Positions 10,333 to 18,952 of a DNA stretch of 21,073 bases are shown in pieces. The position numbers were made by a program, and so were the translations under genes. Source of the stretch: Euprymna scolopes (taxonomy: Eukaryota > Mollusca > Cephalopoda > Sepiida > Sepiolidae). The notes beneath the pieces are model-generated. The model saw nothing but the letters and a program-made list of their open reading frames with translations. It was not told the DNA's origin and searched no databases. The stretch is from contig CM044495.1 in NCBI GenBank assembly GCA_024364805.1, positions 96,551,742-96,572,814 on the forward strand. The letters run 5' to 3'. Every line of letters starts with the position of its first letter. The stretch's first letter is position 1.

Positions 10333-11345
10333 TTTTTTTTTTTTTTTTTTTTACATAGGCAACACCACTTATTAAGGCCTAGAGAGCACTCGAGGATAAG
10401 GGTTATGAGTGTACAGTAGTCAGTTGGACAATACAGTAATTGTTAGTAATGGAAATTCGGTAAATTTGTTAACTTAAGTGGAACGGCTCATCAAGAACTT
10501 GTTTACGTTGGACAATCAGATGGTAGTCAGCTGGAAAGCAGGAAAACGGAAGGCAATTCCACAGGCGTGCACTTCTAAGAAAGAAGCTTTGTTCATGGAA
10601 TCTACGTTTAGGTTTAGGCACAGATAAAGATTGGGGGGAATTATTGATAGTGTTTACAGCTAGACGATTGTTTCTTGTGAAAGTTTGGCGAGGGGGGACC
10701 ATAGATTGAAGCTCAGTCGGGCACTTGCCATGAAAATAACGATAAAGCAGAGACAAACTCGCAACATCTCTTCTGTGAGATAGAGGTTGCAGGGAAGAGA
10801 AAAGGACAGCTCCTACGAGGCTATAAAATCTATTTTGAACTCTATCAAGGCAGGACAAGTCCTTTCTAGCAGCTCCTGCCCAGATGTGGCAACAGTACTC
10901 CATCCTTGGACGTACCTGGCTCTTATATAGATAGAGAATTGCATCAGCAGTCAGATATCTACTGGATCGATAGAAGGATCCTACCATTTTTCCAGCGGCC
11001 GTGGCAACAGATTTGATGTATGTGTTCCATTTCAGATCAAGAGTAAAGGTCAAGCCTAGAAGCTTGTCAAAACATGAGGCCTCCTCAAGACCAGAGCCAT
11101 TCATTTCAATTGATGCCAGATGGGGTTCAGAACATTGATGATGTAAAGATAGAAGCTTAGTTTTAGATGCATTAAAAGTAACCAGCCATTCCTTTCCCCA
11201 TTGTACCATGTGCTCAAGATCAAAGAAGAGAGAATCAGAGAAAACTTGGTCATTTACGGTCTTAGATGTACTACCATAGATGGTAGTGTCATCACCATAA
11301 ATGTCTACGAATGATGTAAGGATGTAATTATCCAGTGACACTGAC
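10333..11345 (-). mobile_element. 5'-truncated CR1/jockey-group LINE with 3' UTR and poly-A
   Basis: Read on the minus strand, the element holds the C-terminal half of a non-LTR reverse transcriptase, a stop at 10469-10471, a 3' UTR of about 116 bases (10468-10353) and a poly-A tail of at least 20 (10352-10333, cut by the gap). The 3' UTR, with AACCCTTATCC and TAAGTGGTG shortly before the tail, recurs at 14529-14667, which confirms the 3' end. The 5' truncation lies near 11345, where LINE-like protein similarity fades into A-rich sequence. There is no RNase H domain downstream of the reverse transcriptase, as usual for the CR1/jockey group. The exact clade cannot be decided by eye. Confidence 0.85.
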
Positions 11346-11473
11346 ATTTTTTTTTTTAAATAATACATATGTCGCTCTCTATTTCGGGGTACCAAACTGG
11401 TCAAAGGGATAATTATTCCCAACTTGCATTTAGGTAAAAATGCGCTTCCATATAAATAATTGAATTCATTCAA
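10469..11473 (-). pseudogene. LINE reverse transcriptase, C-terminal fragment
   Basis: An open frame of 334 codons, the longest in the window. LINE reverse transcriptases copy element RNA at a nicked target site. The catalytic box appears as YGDD (residues 59-62, followed by TTIYG), where most relatives have YADD or FADD. After it come WLVTFNASKTK (96-106), LLGLTFTLDLKW (138-149), YKSQVRPRMEY (183-193) and LDRVQNR (209-215), in the order expected of palm, thumb and C-terminal region. The finger domain, the earlier palm motifs and the endonuclease are absent, so the enzyme is non-functional. The first 45 or so residues include a lysine run from a poly-A stretch at about 11346 and do not look like LINE protein; the annotated ATG is therefore probably not a natural start. 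The open frame suggests a fairly young insertion. Confidence 0.8.
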
Positions 11474-11534
11474 TAAGTATCGCTAACAGAAACAAACAAA
11501 CAACATCTACGTAAATATGCAATAAATTATCTGT

Positions 11535-11650
11535 CCTGTGAGATAGCTCAGTGGGAGAGGCTTAGGCTTCTTATCACGGGGTCCCGATTTCAAATCTCAC
11601 TAGATTCAGCCACTCTGATGAGTCGTAGACGACGAAACGTGTCAGGGATA
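11535..11650 (+). mobile_element. tRNA-headed SINE carrying a hammerhead motif
   Basis: The head looks like a tRNA. The A box TAGCTCAGTGGG lies at 11544-11555, with D-stem GCTC pairing with GAGG. An anticodon-like arm follows at about 11562-11578 (loop CTTCTTA, which would place TCT as anticodon). The B box GATTTCAAATC lies at 11586-11596. Directly after comes a hammerhead-like core (11611-11647) and then an AT-rich tail with (TA)n at about 11667-11686. The tRNA part is too degenerate in its acceptor stem to be a gene. Arg-type tRNA heads have been described for octopus SINEs, which fits but does not prove the assignment. Confidence 0.7.
11611..11647 (+). ncRNA. Hammerhead ribozyme-like motif
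   Basis: Hammerheads are small self-cleaving RNAs. Here CTGATGA (11615-11621) is followed by a perfect 4-bp stem II, GTCG (11622-11625) with CGAC (11630-11633) around a TAGA loop, then GAAA (11634-11637). The G-C pair at the base of stem II is the canonical one. A minimal stem III (AC pairing with GT around GT) leads to a GTC at 11641-11643, the usual cleavage triplet. Stem I is weak: CACT before and AGGG after allow three of four pairs. All core bases that I can check are canonical. Short stem III forms are known in retroelement hammerheads, where they work poorly alone. Activity is not shown. Confidence 0.65.
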
Positions 11651-11866
11651 GTTATATTTTTAAAATTATATATATATATATATACTCGTAGCCAAATTGA
11701 ATCTTTAAATGCTCATATCTTCAGTTCTATGAGACGAAACTACATGAAAATTTGCAGGCTTTTTGAAGATTATAATACTATTCTATGGTTAAAATTTTAT
11801 GGTAATTGGTAAAAAAAGAACCTATATTTTCAAACCAATAAAATGTACCCAAATTTGTATATATAG

Positions 11867-11930
11867 TGTCCTGGCAGGCAGCTTCAGTTTTGCTGCTTCG
11901 GTTGTCTCCCCTGTAGCCTTGCCAGACCAC
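11867..11930. repeat. Imperfect GC-rich hairpin
   Basis: CTGGCAGGC (11871-11879) pairs with GCCTTGCCAG (11916-11925) with one bulge. An inner GCAGC/GCTGC pair lies at 11878-11882 and 11892-11896. It is clearly more GC-rich than its surroundings, as for a conserved SINE body. The minus strand at 10053-10100 shares short blocks. The family is unknown. Confidence 0.4.
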
Positions 11931-12128
11931 TAACAAGTAAATACATCTATAATCATAATAAAGTATATCATTTTTAGATCTATTCTGTGATAAGCTAATT
12001 TGCTTATCAATTATATAGGAATAAAAATGAATAAAAAAATCTTAAGTACACTATTGCAGACCTTAAAAGAATACTCTATAGAAAGAGATTTTGCTTCAAT
12101 TAACTGGTAGCAGAAACTGAGTAATATA

Positions 12129-12226
12129 TATATAATAAATTCCACAGCCAAACAATGTCGCAACCCACAAGAGCCATGACAGTCTTGGGGGCTAAGACAT
12201 TGTTTGGCTGTGGAATTTATTATATA
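12129..12226. mobile_element. 98-bp foldback element with perfect 31-bp arms
   Basis: 12129-12159 and 12196-12226 are perfect reverse complements (31 bp, core CCACAGCCAAACAATGTC). The 36-base loop can pair further: CCC and CAAGA with TCTTG and GGGG. The element sits between TATA-rich flanks, consistent with TA insertion of a MITE. An RNA across it would form a long hairpin in either orientation. A microRNA-like precursor is possible, but the perfection of the arms suggests a young transposon-derived foldback. An open frame that spans it has no meaning. Confidence 0.75.
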
Positions 12227-12241
12227 CAATCTCTCACATTC

Positions 12242-12244
<3 letters not shown>

Positions 12245-12304
<60 letters not shown>
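12245..12304. repeat. (AT)23(GT)7 compound microsatellite
   Basis: A perfect AT run at 12245-12290 passes directly into GT at 12291-12304. Confidence 0.97.
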
Positions 12305-12865
12305 CTAAAAAATAAATAAGTTTTAAAAATAAATTTGAATATTATGAATTATCTCTACCAGGCGTTGCCCAGGATGCAGTGAAATCATTTATTTGTTTGC
12401 ACATTTTTCAACTTAATAGAAAAATTTAAAAAAAACAAAACACTTTAGACATGAAGAAAATAAAACTTTTTTATATTCTTTAATAAAAACATTATCTTTT
12501 AGTTGGTCTCCATTTTACCAGTTGTCTTTATTGGACTACATAATATTTTTAAATAAACTGTAGCAAAGTATGTTATTATGGTGCCAATAACATGGCACAA
12601 CAATTTAAATAAAGGTCAGAATCAAAGTTTAATATGTTAGCGGAATTACTATTTAGTTCCAACTTCATCCCCAGCTCAAAAGATAACTTAGATCTAAGGG
12701 GGATATTTTTCAGTATTTATTTCAATAGTGCAACTGATATTAGTAGAGTTTATCATAATAAAAAACACTACTTTTTTTTTTTCAAATTTATCATGGATGC
12801 AAAGTATGTTAGATTACTGCAAATAACATGGTATAACAATAACAATAGGAAATAGGCTAAATAGA
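12305..12865. other. AT-rich non-coding stretch
   Basis: No gene. At 12357-12373 CCAGGCGTTGCCCAGG recalls the 3' motif of the Helitron-like elements (GGCGTTGCC near 18169), and may be a third, badly decayed relic. Confidence 0.45.
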
Positions 12866-12869
12866 CTAT

Positions 12870-13192
12870 ATTATTAAAATAAGACAATCTACATTAGTTT
12901 TGCAATTACAGCTTTTGTACAGAAGAATGTCACACTTGCAATGAGGCACTACAGCATCACACTGATTGAGGACAAGCTGAAGAAATGATGGTTTGGTAAT
13001 CTGCTGAGAGCCACCAATGACACCAATGCAGAAATTTGCCTTTGAATCAGAAATCACTGGGAAACAACAAGAATAAGGTCGACGATGAGATGGGCAAACA
13101 CTGTACACCCGACCTTAATCAGGATCAAACCTGTGACCGTGTCAAGTTAAGACAAAAGTCCATAATTGCAGACAATGCTGTAGCTCGGAATT
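12870..13192 (-). mobile_element. tRNA-headed SINE
   Basis: On the minus strand a B box reads CAGGTTTGATCCTG (about 13115-13128). It is preceded by an anticodon-arm-like GGACTTTTGTC (about 13153-13163) and a poor A-box-like GAGCTACAGCATTG near 13170-13183. About 240 bases of body extend to roughly 12870, with higher GC than the flanks and a chance open frame of 80 codons. The tRNA part is too altered for a gene. The 3' end and tail are uncertain. Confidence 0.5.
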
Positions 13193-13661
13193 AACACATA
13201 AGAAAAAGCAAAGAAAAAAGATTTATTAAATGAATGGGCAGACTATACGTCGGGTGAATCAGACTAGTGAAAAGCTTATGAGATATTCAACAGCCGTTCA
13301 GTTGCATTTGTTCACAAAGCTTAAGGCATAACATGTCGAATCATTCAATATATAATATTGAAATAAACATTTGAGCATTGCTTTCATTTCTTCATATTTT
13401 TATATAAATGCACATATATACATGCATTCTTATAAGTCTGCATGCTGCATCCATGATGTATAAAAATCCAAAATGATGTTACAAAACTCTAGCTGTGTGA
13501 CACAATGACACACCCCAATTTCTACAGGAGTTGGTCCTTTGTAATTTTGCCGTAACAAGATAAGAATGCTACGTAAAAAAAAAAAAAGCCAAAATTTCAC
13601 ACAAGCAATTACAATCTACCCTATTTCCCTATTTTCTCATATGTCCACCGCAACTGATAAT

Positions 13662-13664
<3 letters not shown>

Positions 13665-13711
<47 letters not shown>
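13665..13711. repeat. (GA)23 microsatellite
   Basis: A perfect GA dinucleotide run. It creates an artificial open frame of alternating Glu/Arg. Confidence 0.97.
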
Positions 13712-13714
<3 letters not shown>

Positions 13715-13793
13715 GAACTTACTTCAAATGAAAAGATTTGTCAACAAAACAGATTTGGTAAAAAATAAACTTAATGACTTATTACTGCACATG

Positions 13794-13815
13794 AAAAAAA
13801 AAAAAAAAAAAAAAA
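13794..13815. repeat. Poly-A run
   Basis: 22 consecutive A. No retroposon body with a recognisable head lies upstream, so its origin is unclear. Confidence 0.9.
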
Positions 13816-14061
13816 TGATATATATTAAAAGATAATAAATATATTTACATTAAATCTAAAATGTCTTTCTTTCTCTAATGTCAAAATATTGATCTCGTCA
13901 GATCAGATAAGCAATTGATGGCTATGTTGCATATCAATCGGTAACCATTAGCAAAACTATAAAGCTATGGATAATCTAACGAATAGGAAATAGAATCAAT
14001 ATTTTACAGCATTAATTTCTAAAAAACAATGGGGGAGGGGGTAAATCTATACTAAAATAGA

Positions 14062-14080
14062 TGTGACCCGTTGGGTCACA
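14062..14080. repeat. Perfect 8-bp hairpin
   Basis: TGTGACCC (14062-14069) and GGGTCACA (14073-14080) pair around GTT. It follows TCTATACTAAAATAG, which recalls Helitron 5' ends, and precedes an ATTGAA/TTCAAT inverted pair (14082-14087, 14103-14108). It may be part of an unrecognised short element. Confidence 0.6.
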
Positions 14081-14528
14081 CATTGAATTTGGGTTAGACT
14101 GTTTCAATAAAAAAAAAAAAAAATGTAAAGCCAGTTAAATTCTAAAAAGATAAAATGTAAAATTAGTCTGTGTGTTCATTAGATACCTCTCTCTATTTTT
14201 GTATTGGTTAAATATTAATCCTGGTGATAATATTTCCTATTGTTTATATTTAACTATTGCAATTTTCTAGTTAGTTTTATAACTTTTGACTGGTAAGAGA
14301 GAAAGAGACTAAATAAGAGGATTGTCAAACAATATATTCTGAGAGAGAGATTAAGACAGACATTTAATAAGAGATGAGTTACTTTGTGAACAAATTGCAA
14401 ACTAGAGCTAATTTTTTTTATTTAACATAACTGAATAAAAAAAAGAATACCTTAACATACATTTTATGTAATTAAAATATACAAAAAAGTATTAGGGAAA
14501 CAAACGTTCATTAACTTAATTTAATATT

Positions 14529-14684
14529 GATGAACCGCCCCCCCCTAAGTAATGACACCTTACAAATTCTCCAATACTATTGCTACACTATCCCTTTCAT
14601 TACTGTACACACAATAACCCTTATCCCTGCATGGCCATTGGGCCTTGATAAGTGGTGAACTCCATGTAAAAAAAAAAAAAAAAA
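14529..14684 (+). mobile_element. 5'-truncated LINE 3' tail with poly-A
   Basis: GATGAACCG at 14529 matches the last codons of the LINE coding region. From there to TCCATGT (14661-14667) the sequence follows the 3' UTR of the 10-kb LINE copy, including TACTGTACAC, AACCCTTATCC and AAGTGGTG in order. A poly-A run at 14668-14684 sits at the same position as the tail in the other copy. This is a very short LINE insertion, or a SINE that borrowed the LINE tail. I see no tRNA head, so the first is more likely. Confidence 0.75.
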
Positions 14685-14944
14685 TATAATAATAAATAAT
14701 AGTTTAGCAAATGTATGACTGTGCAATGTGATATCACATGCAAACTTCTCAAAAGTTTTCTTTTTTTTAGGTATATGCATATATGTGCGTGAGCTGTGCA
14801 TATAAATCAAAGGAAGTGATGGTAGTGCAAATGTTACCTGCATGGACTTTGCATTTAAGGTTATGATAAGGCTATTGTATCACTTCTAATAATAATCTTT
14901 GGAAAGGTATGAATCCCCTTGTTCTCACTTCAACTATGAGTGAA

Positions 14945-15060
14945 ATAGACTAGACTATAGAACCTTGGTAGAGCAACTAGTATAAGAGAATGCAAACTCT
15001 GAAATAATAACTGTGACCAGGTCAACCAGTCACATGGCACACATTGTACCAATGAACAAT
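14945..15060. repeat. Dispersed repeat, copy A
   Basis: CTGAAATAATAACTGTGACCAGGT, given here as CTGAAATAATA plus ACTGTGACCAGGT (15000-15023), and ACATGGCA nearby, recur at 19270-19310. On the minus strand GGTCACAG also recalls the B-box region of the SINE at 12870-13192. It may be the relic of a tRNA-headed SINE. Confidence 0.35.
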
Positions 15061-15140
15061 TATCACTTAGATTATAAAAAGAGTGGATTATGTTCGCAGC
15101 TTAAATTAATGTGTGGAGGTTGTCTAATCATTTTCAACTA

Positions 15141-15341
15141 TAGTAGAACCTTAGGATACGGTGGCTCAAGGATACGTTTTTTTCAGGTTATGATGTAGAA
15201 TACAATGTTTTTCCGGCCCCTGGTTACGATATTTACCCTGCCTTATGGTGTTATTTATGTTATTTGATTATATGCATGTGTATTATATACTGTACTGCAT
15301 TTTGTTACTAATTTTAAATGCCGTATCCCAGGGTTCAACTG
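15141..15341. mobile_element. Tigger/pogo-like MITE
   Basis: The left end TAGTAGAACCTTAGGATACGG and the reverse complement of the right end (CAGTTGAACCCTGGGATACGG) form terminal inverted repeats of about 21 bp with few differences. TA flanks both ends (15139-15140 and 15342-15343), the target duplication of the Tc1/mariner/pogo superfamily. A start of the form CAGTNGAACC is common in Tigger/pogo elements. The interior of about 160 bp has no coding capacity, so it was mobilised in trans. Confidence 0.75.
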
Positions 15342-15349
15342 TATGATTT

Positions 15350-17100
15350 AGTGACTATTGTTTTGCTTCTAATCATCAATTAAGTAAATGTTGCTATGAC
15401 CAAGCTGTACTTTCTTTCTTCTTTGTATATTTTATATCCAATGATGACAGTTCAGTCTCCACATTGAGGTGGAGACAGATGACTACACAAAGATATCATT
15501 TGATGTGCCGGTGGCAACGTGTACATCTCAATAGGACATGTTCACCAGAAGAGAACAGAGTTAGTTAAAAAGCAAGATACTAATTCATCGAAGGACGATT
15601 TATCATGCATTGCTATGTACATTACATGATAGACAGATGTTGACCCTACAAATGAGTTCATCCACCCCTTCTTGTCAAGTTTGGTATCTTTATCTTGATG
15701 GGTTGATGGGTGACTGTCCACCCTCAAACGATGATGCAGCAATGCTCACGCTCTCTCTCTCTCTCACACACAGAGTACTTTTCTATGAGAAGACAAGAAG
15801 AGTCAAAAAAGCCAACTGAGCGAGAAGTTGTTTTCTGTTCAATGTTCCATCAGCAGAACAGAAATGTCACAGCATTTTTGTGTTATTCATTCCAACAATA
15901 ATACCAGAACCATTACGATGATAAGCATACGAGGGGGAAGCGATGGTTGAATGAGGTGAGGGATACACTGTGTCCAGATATTGGAAACACATGGTTGACT
16001 GTGAGAGATTGTTGTCAGTGGAAGATTTGCAAGATGACTGACCCCTGAAACTTGTACACATATAGAGCACCGAAACGGTTAGTCAAAAAGACAAGTAATA
16101 TTAGCAGGGAAGATGTCATTCTGGTCAGTTTTGTATATCTCAAAAGCCATAAATCAAATGGACAGATAAAAATGTAGATAGGACAACAAGAAGGAAAAGA
16201 CAAAAAAAGAAAAAAAGATAAAAACGAAGTAGAGACAGATGAAAACAATATCATTTGCTGTTTTTCATCATTTAATATGAGTAAACATACATCCAATGAT
16301 TCGTTTTCACAGAGTTCTTCCACCTCTGTTTCAATCCACTTATCTGGGGAAAGAGGCTTCCTATTGTAAGGGATGCAGATAATCTAGGTTTTATATCGTT
16401 TAGCGTGCCATGAAGATTTTTGTTTTGTATTTTAGGAACGATGGCTGTGACTGATAAGCTGTAGCATTCAGCTGAATATTTTCAATAAAATGCAGCTCAT
16501 ATTCAACAATATGACCCATCATACTTTTATACTTGATCCACTTCATATTATTTGGATTGCTCATTCTACTTAGATGTCATTCTAACAAGCATTTCAATCA
16601 ATACAATATCAGCGGTTACATCAAATAAAATATTGGGAGAATTAACATCCAAGACGAAAAGAATAGTTTGAATAATCCAAATTAATAGTTTTCATCATAA
16701 AAATCCCGAAACATACTTGATTTACCTTTGGCAGATAAATTGAATGTTTTTTTCCATTTCTGTGGCAGGCATATAAAAAATGTCAGTATATTTTTTCTTA
16801 TTATTTAAGTAAAAAATTTTTGTTTATTCAATCAAATTTTTTTTAAATTTGATAATCACACAATTTACAAATTAAAAAAAAAAAAAAATGAAAAGATTAT
16901 ATGTTCAATATTTTAAGAAAGCATTTCTATATGGGTCTAATGTGAAATATTTGAGTTTTATACCAAATTTCTATTCAATTACCTCCTTGAGGAGGACAGA
17001 CTTAAACACAAGCTGAGTTTTGAATGTGGGGGTGTTCTGAATTAGGAGAGAAAAACAAAAATTGCCTCAGTTTAAACACTTTTCTCTTTCACTGATCAAG
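15350..17100. other. Non-coding stretch
   Basis: It has somewhat less AT bias between 15450 and 16100, with overlapping open frames up to 102 codons, none of which resembles a known protein. Small hairpins lie at 15455-15476 (GTCTCCAC/GTGGAGAC), 16831-16853 (ATCAAATTT/AAATTTGAT) and 16982-16995 (CCTCCT/AGGAGG). A (CT)n tract lies at about 15750-15766. Confidence 0.5.
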
Positions 17101-17111
17101 ATGAAGTATAC

Positions 17112-17162
17112 TATTAAAACAGATACTACACTTTGATCCTAACCGAAATGCTGAAGCATTCA
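17112..17162 (-). pseudogene. U2 snRNA pseudogene fragment (5' end)
   Basis: U2 snRNA recognises the intron branch point in the spliceosome. On the minus strand TAGGATCAAAGTGTAGTATC and the following TGTT match the U2 segment that contains the branch-site recognition sequence GTAGTA, with one extra A and one substitution. The preceding GCTTC...TTTCGGTTAG corresponds to the start of U2 with several changes. Similarity ends after about 50 bases; the Sm site and the later stem-loops are absent. It is a truncated retrocopy or a U2-headed SINE relic, not a functional gene. Confidence 0.7.
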
Positions 17163-17164
17163 CC

Positions 17165-18150
17165 AAAATAATAGCTTTTACAAGAAATTTTTGGAAATTT
17201 CAAGTCAAAGTATTTTACATTCAACTTCCACAGAAAACTAAAGCCAGCCAATAAATGTGTTGCTTAACAGATAATAATTTATACTAAAAAATCAAAATAG
17301 AATGAGAAAATTTTAGATAAGTAGAATGTCATATACATACATGTTTGTTTTTTTGTTTTTTTTACAGTATTGGTACTGTAAAATATTGAATGGTTTTATG
17401 CTAGAGTAAACAGGTATAAATGTCAGATTTGACCCTTGTGAGTTGAAGAGTTGATTTTTAAATGAGTAATTATCGTGGCAGATATTTTAAAAAATGTGTA
17501 GAAAAGTTGAAAGATAATGAAACGTGGTAAGAAAATACAAGAGAAAATGAAATGATTAAAGAGACAACTGTTAGCTAATAGTCACAGTTTATTGAGATGA
17601 GTGGGAGGATGTGATCATTCCGTCTCCTTTTTCAGAAAAAATATCTCTACAAGACTTAACATGTGAAAGTGCATAGTTCTGTCATGAAACATCATTTGGA
17701 TTATTATACATTGAATTATTCTTTTTACATATTGATCGATTATTTATTAAAATCAAAAATGCAACAGTTTAAGATGAAAATACATTTTTAAAATTCTACT
17801 TAAAAAAAAATTAATTATGAAATTAAATCCACTAAAATGCATTTCAGTTTATTCATATACAAGTGAGCCACTTACAAATTTGTTAACAAAGGAAGGGAAA
17901 AATTATTTTTGTAATGCTTCAAAATTTGACTGAATTTGGAAACATTTACACTATTCTTAGTAAATTTGCATGTGATAATGAAGATTGCTAGTTTTGGAAG
18001 CTATTTACATCTGATAAATATTGAAACAACATTACTATAGCAAAATGGGGGGGGGACAAATGATTGTGCAAAATTTATGTCATTTTGATGGTCTTTGGCT
18101 TCGTTTTTTTTTTTTTTTTGTGTGTAAATTATTATTGCACAGATTTTATT
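17165..18150. other. AT-rich non-coding stretch
   Basis: Only a perfect 10-bp hairpin stands out (17360-17383, TTTTACAGTA/TACTGTAAAA around TTGG), along with homopolymer runs such as G8 near 18049 and T15-plus near 18104. Confidence 0.55.
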
Positions 18151-18154
18151 ATTA

Positions 18155-18244
18155 CTAACAATTTGTTTGGCGTTGCCTAGTTGTAAAAATATGCATAAAT
18201 ATTATATTTTAATTCATGCAGATTTCATATTTATTATTATAGAG
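18155..18244 (-). mobile_element. 90-bp Helitron-like mini-element, copy B
   Basis: Read on the minus strand, it begins CTCTATAATAATAAATATG and ends with ACTAGGCAACGCC, a decayed hairpin and TTAG before T, where copy A has CTAG before T. The interior is AT-rich and diverged. It confirms the borders of the element at 428-511. Confidence 0.5.
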
Positions 18245-18301
18245 CCAATTTTTTTATTAATTATTATATTGTACCTAATATGTAGCAGTGATTTTAAAAA
18301 A

Positions 18302-18385
18302 ATGACTTGTGTGCCATCAGTTAGAATCGAAACCAAAACATAGCTCTCCAGTTTTATCCATTAGTGTATGACCTAAATCCATAGA
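18302..18385 (-). mobile_element. tRNA-like SINE, copy B
   Basis: On the minus strand an A-box-like stretch TACACTAATGGATA (about 18358-18371) is followed by a B-box-like GGTTTCGATTCT (about 18322-18333). The core is identical to 321-352. The tRNA-like spacing supports a Pol III-driven SINE head. No clear tail; a T/A-rich run begins just beyond 18300. Confidence 0.55.
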
Positions 18386-18952
18386 TAAGCAAAAAATAAA
18401 AAAATGAGTAAGTAATTAACGCTTGTTTTTTTTTTCTTTAAGGAATATGCAAACTAGCTAACTTTCACATAGTTGCCCGTCCATCCATAACTTAGTATAT
18501 TAACAAGTTTGTATTAATAATTTTTAAATAGAAAAAGTATGCTTTTAATATCAATGTCAGAATAAGAAATAAACTCCACTTTATAAGTATATATATTATT
18601 TTTATTATTATTTAAAAAGTACAGGATTATAGATTAAAAAAATACATTAACAGTATGACAGAATATTATGTTGAAAAGGAATGGATTTCAAGGCATATTT
18701 AAGATTCAGATTGAAGAGAAAGAAAATATCTATTCATTTCTTTTAGTTTTAAGTCTACTTTTACTTAAAATGTGCAGAATACCTAAGCTGGCAAGATTAT
18801 GTGATTAAAAAATATGGTATTGAAATAAATGAGAAATGTTGAAATTATTCAATTTTGATGAAGAATGATATGCAGTGTGTAACTAGACATTACACACTCT
18901 TAGATATTCAAACGTTATGCATATACACTAATTTCAAGTGTACACACATACA

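Larger units (their letters stand above)
13200..14040. other. AT-rich stretch with simple repeats
   Basis: Apart from a (GA)n tract and a poly-A run annotated separately, I see no gene or element. Confidence 0.6.

Noticed and set aside
11535-11610. Functional tRNA gene
   Set aside because: A and B boxes are present but the acceptor stem does not pair and the anticodon arm is imperfect, so this is a SINE head.
12011-12229. 72-codon open frame on the minus strand
   Set aside because: About half is the foldback hairpin; repeats of this sort give chance frames.
16015-16323. 102-codon minus-strand open frame with hydrophobic and serine-rich parts
   Set aside because: The Phe/Leu/Ser-rich part comes from A/G-rich DNA on the other strand; there is no recognisable domain.
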